A stretch of 64,000 nt of DNA, taken from NCBI RefSeq assembly GCF_022539505.1, contig NC_061513.1, positions 184,728,017 through 184,792,016 of the forward strand. Reading direction: 5' to 3'. This document shows positions 46,048 to 55,600 of the stretch, piece by piece. The stretch's first letter is position 1; each line of letters starts with the position of its first letter. The notes under the pieces are model-generated. The model worked only from the letters and a program-made list of their open reading frames with translations. It had not been told where the DNA came from and searched no databases. Position numbers and translations under genes: made by a program. This stretch comes from Lolium rigidum. Lineage: Eukaryota; Streptophyta; Magnoliopsida; Poales; Poaceae.

Positions 46048-47579
46048 TCAGTTCAAAGCATCGGAAATAGAAATACTATTAGGATCATTAACGAGCTCGG
46101 AGGATTCTACAACAGTTTTATGTTTCTTTTTCTTTTTCTTAGATGGAGCACTAGTTTCAGTTCGTTGAGAATCTTGTTCAATTCTTTTGGGATGCCCTTC
46201 AGGATATAGAGGATCCTGGGTAGAAACAGCACCTCTAGTTGTTACTTCATAAGCATGATTTTCTTTAGAATTATCTTTTAACAAATCATTTTGCACTTTA
46301 GTGAGTTGATCAATTTGAGTTTGAACCATTTGAAAATGTTTAACAAGCATCTTAACATCATTGGAGGTTCTCTCCACAATACCATGCAATTCACCAATAG
46401 CTCGAGAATTTTCCATTAAATGATTCTCTACTCTCATATTGAAATTACTTTGCTTAACAATATAATTATCAAACTCATCTAAGCATTGAGCAGGAGGTTT
46501 TGAATACGGAATATCTTCTCTAGTAAAGCGTTCAAGAGAGTGTACCTCAATCATGGATGAAGGGGGAGTGATCTTACATGAATCTTCTATGGGAGGTAAA
46601 TTATTCACATCTTCGGATTTAATACCCTTCTTTTAAGAGATTTCTTGGCTTCCCTCATATCTTCATCAATTAATTTAATCATAACGCTCTTCTTCAATAT
46701 TGGTGTCGGGGTTGGTTCAGGTGTAGACCAATCATCATGATTTCGGCCTATTCTCGCCAATAATTCTTCAGCGTCGTCTGGAGTTCTTTTCCTGAAAACA
46801 CAACCAGCACAACTATCCAGGTATGCCCTAGACTCAATGGTTAGCCCACTATAAAATATATCAAGTAAATCATGCTTTTCCAAATCATGGTCAGGCCGAG
46901 CTCTAATAAGAGAGCAAAATCTAGCCCAAGCCTCGGCAATTTCTCTCCATCTTCCCGATCAAAATTATAAATTCTCTCGCAAAGCAATATGTTGAGCACT
47001 AGCAGGAAAGTATTTCCGGAAGAAAACATCAAGCAATTCTTTTGGACTATTAATAGAATCAGGTGGCAAACTATTATACCAAGTTTTAACATCATCCTTT
47101 AATGAGAAAGGGAAACTTTTAGCAACGAAATAAGTACGCTTCTTAACATCATCAGAAAACAAGCTACTAAGAGTAGATAGCTCAATCATGTGTTCTACAG
47201 CACTTTCCTTTTCAGTACCACAAAAAGGTGTTTTCTCAACAATAGATATATGAGACAAATCAAGAGAAAAATCCTTATCCTTAATTTTTATAGGAGATGT
47301 GGCAAATTTAGGATCTGGAGACAGTTTATATCTAACAGTATGTTGTGCAAGCAACTTTTTAATTTTTCTTGCATTAGTAGTAGCATTGCATTTATCAATA
47401 AAATCATCATCAAGTTCTACATAATCCTCATCAAGATCATCACTAGAGTATTCAACAGACTCAGGTAAATTAATAGGTGTAGCAGCATTTTCATTAGGAG
47501 TTTCAGTACTTTCAATTTGTCTAGACCTAGCAATCGTAGCATCTAGAAAAGATCCCAATGAACCACTATCATCAAGCAC
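46048..47579 (-). pseudogene. Athila-like gag, frameshifted
   Basis: Three minus-strand frames follow each other. 46965-47579 has an acidic N-terminus, then FPFSLKDDVKTWYNSLPP. 46605-46883 has DLLDIFYSGLTIESRAYLD and ELLARIGRNHDDW. 46048-46608 has a coiled-coil-like segment and a Lys-rich KKKKKKHK stretch. Together they match the retrotransposon gag (Retrotrans_gag) layout; frameshifts near 46970 and 46610 break it. No CCHC zinc knuckle is seen. Confidence 0.8.
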
Positions 47580-47830
47580 AGCAGAAGCATCATCAATATT
47601 ATAAGAATTTTCAGATCTAGCGAAGTACCGACATGTGAAGCATGTGGTGGTGAAACAAGTTTATCAATCACGGATGGTGAATCAAGAGCAGAGAGGTACT
47701 CGTAGTTGTACCTTTTCTTGTAGTGGATGGTAATATAGCGACTTTAGGATCGCGAGGTTTACCCATGATGGAGAATTTGCAGCGAACAATATCAATCCAA
47801 GTGAACTTCCAAATAAAGCTATGCTCCCCG

Positions 47831-47854
47831 GCAACGGCGCCGTGAAAATAGTCT
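47831..47854 (-). promoter_or_regulatory. Primer binding site (tRNA-Asp type) of element 2
   Basis: On the minus strand, GGCGCCGTTGCCGGGGAG lies about 12 nt inside the 5' LTR end. It is complementary to the 3' end of plant tRNA-Asp (CCCCGGCAACGGCGCCA). The same site occurs at 60366-60383. Confidence 0.85.
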
Positions 47855-49256
47855 TGATAACCCACAAGTATAGGGGATCGCAACAGTCTTCGAGGGAAGT
47901 AAAACCCAATTTATTGATTCAACACAAGGGGAGACAAAGAATACTTGAAAGCCTTAACAGCGGAGTTGTCAATTCAGCTGCACCTAGAAACAGACTTGCT
48001 CGCAAGAGTTTATCGAGTAGTAACGGTTTATAGCGATAGCAGTGGTGAAATAACGACGAAGCAGTAACAAAGACATCAGTAGTGATTATAGTAAACAGAC
48101 AGGATTAAAATATCGTAGGCACAGGGGATGGATGACGGGCGTTGCATGGATGAGAGAAACTCATGTAACAATCAAAGCGATGGCATTTGCGGATAATAAT
48201 AAAACGGTATCCAAGTACTAATCAATCAATAGGCATGTGTTCCATATATAGTCGTACGTGCTCGCAATGAGAAACTTGCACAACATCTTTTGTCCTACCA
48301 AGTCAGGTGGCAGCCGGGCCTCTAGGGAATCTATCGGAAATTAAGGCACTCCTTTTAATAGAGCACCGGAGCAAAGCATTAACACTCCGTGAACACATGT
48401 GATCCTCATATCACCGCCTTCCCCTTCGGTTGTCCCAATTTCGTCACTTTGGGGCCTTAGGTTCCGGACAACAATACGTGTATACAACTTGCAGGTAAGA
48501 TCATAAAGCAATGAATATCATCATGAATCGATAACATGTTCAGATCTGAAATCATGGCACTCGGGCCCTAGAGACAAGCATTAAGCATAACAAGTTGCAA
48601 CAATATCATAAAAGTACCAATTACGGACACTAGGCACTATGCCCTAACAATCTTATGCTATTACATGACCAATCTCATCCAATCCCTACCATCCCCTTCG
48701 ACCCTACAGACGGGGGAATTACTCACACATGGATGGGGGAAACATGGCTGGTCGATGGAGAGGCGTCGGTGATGATGATGGCGATGATCTCCTCCAATTC
48801 CCCGTCCCGCGGAGTGCCGTAACGGACTTTCTCGGTCCCGAGACGGAGTTTCGCGACGGTGGCGGCGTATCGGATGGTTTCCGCGATTTCGACTAACCCC
48901 CATGCGTTTTTAGGTCGAAGGCATTAAGTAGTCCGAAGGAGGGCGTCGGGGGCCGGCCGAGGCGGCCACACAACGAGGCGGCGCGCCCCTCCCGGGCCGC
49001 GCCGACCTAGTGCGTGGGGCCCTCGGGCCCCACCCGGCTTGCCCTTCCCGGCTCCGTCAATATTCTGGGAAAATAGGACCTTTCGCATAAATTCCGAGGA
49101 TTTTCCTGAAAGTTGGATTTCTGCACAAAAACGAAACACCAGAGCAATTCTGCTGAAATCAGTGTTAGTCCGTGTTAGTTGTATCCAAAATACACAAATT
49201 AGAGGCAAAACAATAGCAAAAGTGTTCGGGAAAGTAGATACGTTTTGGACGTATCA
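47855..49256 (-). repeat. 5' LTR of Athila-like element 2 (1402 bp)
   Basis: Minus-strand ends are TGATACGTCCAAAACGTATC and GGGTTATCA. The primer site directly follows. It is related to the LTR at 27795-29177 but clearly diverged. Confidence 0.88.
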
Positions 49257-49429
49257 GTGGTCCATCGAGCCACGAGGGTAAGTATCGGGTGTATCGGGTT
49301 GGTGTGCGTGCGTGAGTACCGGTGTTCCTCGTGTTCTTCGTGTTCCTCGCGCTCTCCCACCTTTTCCCCGTGGATTTTGGTCAAATCGCGAGATCGGGCC
49401 AAACCCTAGATCTCAGATCTCATCAAAAT
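49257..49429 (+). repeat. Continuation of the plus-strand Gypsy LTR split at 44214
   Basis: After the duplicated GTGGT the text continues as CCATCGAGCCACGAGGGTAA and a CTCGTGTTC-rich leader, which reads on naturally from 44160-44214. The end point is approximate. Confidence 0.45.
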
Positions 49430-50946
49430 GCTTCACCTTTCAGCGGGAAATATGGGATGAGCAAGGAGATCGAAAATTTGCGATGAAGAACAGCAAGAAC
49501 ATGGGTTTGAGCAATGGGGATGTGTTTTTCTCGGGTGAGAGAAGAGAATGCAGAGGAGGGAGCAAGTGGAGGGCCAGGGTGCCCCACACCAGGCCTTGGC
49601 GCGGCATGGGTGGCAGTCGTGCCACCACATGGTGTGGCCTGCCTGTGGCCTGTGGGTCCCCCTAGGCTGCCTAGGTGCCTCCCTTCCCCTTTTCATGCGT
49701 AAAATTTTTAGAGATATTTTCTGGAATTTTTCGAGAAACTTTATTTTTGGGAAATTTTCAGAATTTGGAAAATGATTCCAACACAGGAAAACAATTATGG
49801 AAATGTGAAAAACAAATTCAAAACCAAATCTACAGCAACTCTATGACATTCTAATATAAAGTCTATCAATGGTACATAGGTGAAAACATAGTTTCATTCA
49901 TGCAAATTACTTTGTTAACAAGGTTGATCAAGTCTTGTTATCAAACCAATTTTAATCAAAACTTTGCATTTCACTATATGATTATGTTACCTCAATATCG
50001 ACGGGAATAGTTCCAATCAGGACAATATCATTCTCTTTCTTTGGCTTGGGAAAAGGCAAATGAAATTTCCCAATTTGGATAGTATCAATATTAATAATCG
50101 AATTTAGACCATATTTCTTATCAATCTTCTTGGGAAAATAAACCGTGTGCTCTTTTTCATCAACATTGAAAGTTAATTTTCCTTGGTTGCAATCAATAAC
50201 AGCCCCTACAGTGTTAAGAAAAGGTCTCCCAAGAATAATAGACATATTATCATCTTCAGGCATTTCTAGCACAACAAAGTCAGTTAATATGATACAATGA
50301 TGGGCAACTTGAACAGGAACATCCTCACATATACCAACAAGAATAGTAGTAGACTTATCAGCCATTTGCAAGGATATATCAGTTGGTATTAATTTTTCTA
50401 GATCAAGTATTCTATAGAGAGAAAAAGGCATAACACTAACTCCTGCTCCCAAATCACACAAAGCAGTTCTAACATAATTATTTTTTATGGAGCATGGAAT
50501 AGTGGGTATACCTGGATCACCAAGCTTCTTTGGAACCTTACCGTTAAAACAATAATTAGCGAGCATAGTGGATATTTACTCATTTGGAATCTTCCTTTTA
50601 TTAGAGACAATATATTTCATATACTTTGAATAAGGAGGAAAATTAATAGCATCAGTCAAAGGAATTCGCAAAAACAAAGGTTTCATCCATTCACAAAACT
50701 TGTAGTAGTGTTCTTCTTCCTTCGATTTATGGTTCTTATCAGGAAAAGGCATTGATTTTTGCACCCAGGGTTCTCTCTCACTACCATGTTTAGTAGCAAT
50801 GAAATATTCCTAACTGTATTTTGTATTCTTGGTATGCTTTTCAGGTTCTTCTTCAATGTCTTCCTTATCGGAAGCATCATTTTTATCATTACCACTTTCA
50901 GTTTCAGCATCAGAAATAGATATACTTTTAGGATCTTTAGCAGGTT
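49430..50946 (-). pseudogene. Athila-like element 3 fragment with protease and gag remnants
   Basis: 49982-50566 repeats the protease region of 45114-45884 (ALCDLGAGVSVMPFSLYR, MSIILGRPFLN), and 50576-50764 gives the preceding linker. A stop separates the two frames near 50570. Gag sequence follows up to 50946, where a CACTA end interrupts it. The GC-rich piece 49500-49690 has overlapping shadow ORFs only. Confidence 0.75.
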
Positions 50947-51269
50947 CACTACAAGAAAAGTTCTGATAGACAACGTCCCAAATTCGTCCGCTAAGGGGTA
51001 TTTTTCGTCGCCTATGGGCCTAACCCGACGATATGGGTTCTGTTGTCGAAACTGCGTCGAGCAAAGTCCTACGACGATTTTTTCGGTCCGTCGCGCTTGG
51101 GCGCCCTTCCGCCACGGAAAATCGGACCGTTGCGGAGTGTTTCCGGGAGCCCGTTGATCGCCGACGTCATGCAAGCCGACACGTGGCGAGACGCCGTTAG
51201 CCGCGGTTAACGGCGTTAACCGCCGAAACCCCGTGGTAGATGGTAGGCCCACACGAGGCACCGCCACGT

Positions 51270-52400
51270 CTTAAGCGGGCCGGCCCATTAAGTTTGCGGG
51301 CCGGGCCAGCGGACTTAGTTTGACCGGTCAACTATATAGCTGGGCTGGTCCATTAGTTACGTGGGCCGGGCCTAACCTCTAATGTTGACTGGTCAAAACT
51401 TTAATGGGCCGGCCCACTAAGCATGTGGGCCGGGCCGCTGCACTCGTTTGACCGGTCAACAGGCAAAAGGGCCGGCCCACAAGACATGCGGGACCCACTT
51501 TCCTGTTATCGGGCCGGCCCATTTACCAAGTGGGGTCCACCTTAAAGCAAGTGGGCCGGCCCAAGAAGTTATTGGGCCGGCCCAATTAGCATGTGGGTCC
51601 CACTATCCTCTCTATCGGGCCGGCCCATTTAGTACGTGGGGTCCACAATAGATCAAATGGGCTGGCCCAACAAGCCAGTGGGCCGGGCAAAAACACTGGT
51701 GGGTCCCACATTCCTGTTAAAGGGCCGGCCCATTAAGTACGTGGGGTCCACCATGTAGTAAGTGGGCGGGCCCAACAAGATAGTGGGCCGGGCCAAAAAC
51801 ACAGGTGGGTCCCACTTTCCTGTTAAAGGGCCGGCCCATTTAGTATGTGAGGGTCCACCATATAGCAAGTGGGCCGGCCCAACAAGAAAGTGGGCGGGCC
51901 AAAAACACGAGTGGGTCCCACAACCTCGTTAAAGGGCCGGCCCATTTAGTATGTGGGGTCCACCGTATAGCAAATGGGCCGACCCAACAAGGTAGTGGGC
52001 CGGGCCAAAAACACAGGTGGGTCCCACTTTCCTGTTAAAGGGCCGGCCCATTTAGTATGTGGGGTCCACCATATAGCAAGTGGGCCGGCCCAACAAGATA
52101 GTGGGCCGGGCCAAAAACACATGTGGGTCCCACTTTCTTGTTAAAGGGCCGGCCCATTTAGTATGTGGGGTCCACCATAAAAGCAATTCGGCTGGCCCAA
52201 CAAGTTAGTGGGCCGGCCCAATTAGCATGTGGGGTCCACGGTAAATCAGGTGGGCTGGCCCGACGAATTAGCGGGCCGGCCCAATAAGCCTGATGGGCCC
52301 ACTTTTCTGTTACGGGGCCGGCCCATTATAGGGTGGGGTCCACCATAAATCAAGTGGGCTGGCCCAATAAGTAGTGGGCCAGCCCGTTTAGTTGCTGTTT
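51270..52400. repeat. CACTA subterminal repeat array rich in GGGCCGGCCCA
   Basis: The palindromic core GGCCGGCC occurs repeatedly with GTGGGTCCCAC and GTGGGGTCCACC between copies. From about 51610 to 52200 the order becomes a tandem array: CCTGTTAAAGGGCCGGCCCA-type landmarks occur at about 51713, 51819, 51924, 52031 and 52138 (period about 106 bp). Dense subterminal motifs are the known TNPA-binding architecture of CACTA elements. Confidence 0.85.
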
Positions 52401-52666
52401 ATATGCCGGCATAATAGGCGCTTTAGGATTTTGCGTGCCGGCACATATGTGATTTCGCTTAATTGGGGCGTTTAAGGGATGGGAATTTGTGATTTAGATA
52501 CTGAGAATATTTACGCAGCACATGATTTACGTCGGATAGCCTCACTTACCACGAGCACCATAGAAAAAATGCACGAAAGAACTATAAAAACTAACTAAAT
52601 ATTACATCAGCTGCAAGGCTTTGAAAAAATATTACAGAACCCAGAGAAATTGAATGGTAATTAAAC

Positions 52667-55600
52667 CTAGCAATTCAATGAAGCCATTCGGCAATCTTTT
52701 AAGTTGTCCATGCACCACCTATATCCGAAACAAAGACATTACAAGTTAAGACAGCAACAATGGAAAGGCAAAGACACTACAATATTGTTTGCCAAAGAAT
52801 TTGGAACTCATCATTTCGTCGTTATAACAAGATCATTGTAATGCGCACAATAAGCAAACAAAGAGTGCATGCCGCATACCAACAACCAATATAACAGAGC
52901 ACGTTAAAATGAAATAGCAGACTTACTACTGTCGAGTCCCATGCAAACCAACATGTTCAGGGAGTACAAAATTGGCATGAACAACATAGTAGCAGGCTAT
53001 AAATTTTGTAACAACGACTGAGCAAGATGAAGTTATGATGGCTACATCTACGAGAGCGGGAATGTAAACCAAAAAATAGAAGTTACGATGGCAAAAGCTA
53101 AAGAGGAGGGAATGTGAACCAACATGTGCCAAGTGCAATTACTTCAAATTGGCCGTGAACGAAATAATACTCCTGAACTTATAGTGAAGGGGATGCAAAT
53201 CAAGATGTTTCGGGATATAAACTTGTAATGAGCAACACATAGAGGATAGTTAATGCTTGGAGCTTAGGATGAACCGAGATACAGAATATAGTGGGATCAC
53301 TCGTGAACTTGTATAAGAGGGAATGCAAACCAATATGTTCAAGCATTCCATATGTGAGCATCATGCCAAGTCAGAGAAACAAGTCAATAATGCAGCTTTT
53401 GAAGAACAAGATGGCACACAAAATTATTATCTAGTAGTATGACAAGTTTATTTGTACTACAGGCTAGATAGCAGAGTGATAGCATGCCAAACTAAGTTCT
53501 TACTTTGTTAGCTTACAATGAACTAGATACAAAACAATGGCATCACCTGTAGTTCTTTAGAACATTTTCTGTCAAAGTTTGCCTATTTTTCAATTCATGT
53601 ATCTCTTGGCGTGTGTTGGCAATTATTTCATCAGCATCTTTGTTTTCCCGCCCAAATATATCAACTGCCTCTTGGAGTGCATCCCCCAAATCTCTTTGTG
53701 CCGGATTAAGTTGAGCAATAGATACCATGGGCCTATGCGAGCAATATGCACTCTCACTGCTGCTTTGTGAAACATCAATACTTGAGGCATTGGCCCTTGC
53801 TTCTGGCTTTGTAGCTTTATTTGAAGCCTGAAATTTAGATAAAACAAGTTACAACATCATATGATGCAATAAAAGACCTCCAATTTCAAGAGCATCATTG
53901 AGCTGATATAACATAGCAAGCAATCCAAAATAGAGCCTCGTACATCTATTTCTTCTGGAACGGTTGGTGTACTGGACTCAGTGGACCAATGAGAGCACGT
54001 GCCACTGTCACTGTTGCTCTGTGAAATGACCGCAACACTTGATAAATGGGTTGTCCCTACTGACATTACAGCTTTGTTTGCAGGCTGAAACTAAGACAAA
54101 ACAAGTTAAAATGCAATACAATACACGGCAAACAAACAACACTGTTGACATAATTTTGAAAGAACCATGGGCAGATATAACAAAGAAACCAGTTAAGCCA
54201 CATGCCTCTTAGAACAAACCAAACTAGGTCATGGCGATGATGTATACATTGAACCAAGCAACTAGACATCATGTGCCCAATAACGAAGCCAGGTCACTGC
54301 ACGGAAGAAATCTAGCAAATAGCCAAATACAGTCAAAACATGTGCATGTTGGATTGGATACAATTAGGAAAATAATGTATGATTGATTTAAGCATGACTC
54401 AGATAGTGCCTTCGACAACGTAGAAGGTCAATGCAACAATTAATTGTATGGCTTGTATGAAGTGCCATAACATTTAAATTAAGCATAACGAGGCATTGCT
54501 TAATCTGAGAACTGAGTGCTAGCTCAGTGGCAAGGCTTGCGAGTGCACAGCCAGCCCACCCGGGTTCGAGTACCAACGGGACCGAATTAAACACGAATGA
54601 AGCGAGATGTCAGTACAAGTAGTGGCAATAGAAATGCAAAATCCATAACAGGGCCAATGACAACATTCACTTGCCAACAAAATCTAAGGCTTTAGCTTTC
54701 ATATACCCTCAAAATTTAAAATAGTGTAATCCCCCGAAAGAGTATCATGGTATCATTTAATCTCAGCCATCTCACCCCTAATACCAAACATGTATCATTT
54801 AATCTCAGCCGTTCTTTTGTTTTACTCAAGAAAACATTTTTGTTTTGGGAGTTTATAGAAGCACAAGCCATCGTCTACATTGGCACTCGTGTTATGAAAA
54901 ATATCATCTTCATCGTACATGGTTATGTGAAGATATTGATATATAATTCTGTGCTAGGAAAACAAATAGCAATTACTATGTTACAAGAACCATCTTCAAG
55001 CTCGAAGATACGAAGTTCATTGGTCCACCAACCAAGGCTGATAAAATATTATATATTAATTTAGTACTAATATTTCGTATTTACTCATATTAAGGTCTAA
55101 CTTTTTTCCCATGACAAACCAGTTTTGATATAAAATCTAACGATGGCCATGTGTGGGTCACATAAAAAGTATTGAGGTAGTAAATTTATACATAGATATT
55201 GGATAATGTATTTTAAATTTCAAAAAATATGGTAGAAATATATAAATTAGATAGTCTTGCCGTGCAATATGCATGCCGCAAAAGGTAAGATAGATCCTTA
55301 AAAATTCTCGACTCTAATCACAAAAATATACATAATCCTAATGGGGTGTCCATGAAAAAGTTTTGTCACTTTCGTATTAGGGTATACTTCTATTTCATAC
55401 CGACTAAAAAACTTAATTGTAGTGAACTCACATATTACTCCTTCCATTACTTCTTTTAGGGTGTATTAGTTTTTCAAAAGCCAAACTTTAGGCTTTGTGA
55501 GTAATTTTAGCAAAAAATAATAATTATCAACATCAAATAAAATATGGAAATATATTTTAAAATTATATATGTCGTGACGTGCAAAGCACGTGCTACTTAC

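Larger units (their letters stand above)
44215..49256 (-). mobile_element. Athila-like Gypsy element 2 (minus), gag-protease, one LTR
   Basis: The 5' LTR (47855-49256) and adjoining primer site are intact, followed on the minus strand by gag and protease frames and non-coding sequence down to 44215. GTGGT flanks both sides (44210-44214 and 49257-49261), and the outer sequences read as one continuous LTR if the element is removed. The 3' LTR is absent, and there is no RT, RNase H or integrase, so the element is defective. Confidence 0.7.

Noticed and set aside
51448..52038. Short repetitive ORFs such as TGQQAKGPAHKTCG
   Set aside because: Translation of the CACTA subterminal repeats in arbitrary frames; the repetition is at DNA level.
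51270..52400. CRISPR-like array
   Set aside because: Repeat units are tandem and degenerate with no unique spacers; the eukaryotic CACTA context explains them.
54510..54600. Possible functional tRNA gene
   Set aside because: A- and B-box-like motifs exist but no convincing anticodon arm or acceptor pairing was found; a SINE is more likely.
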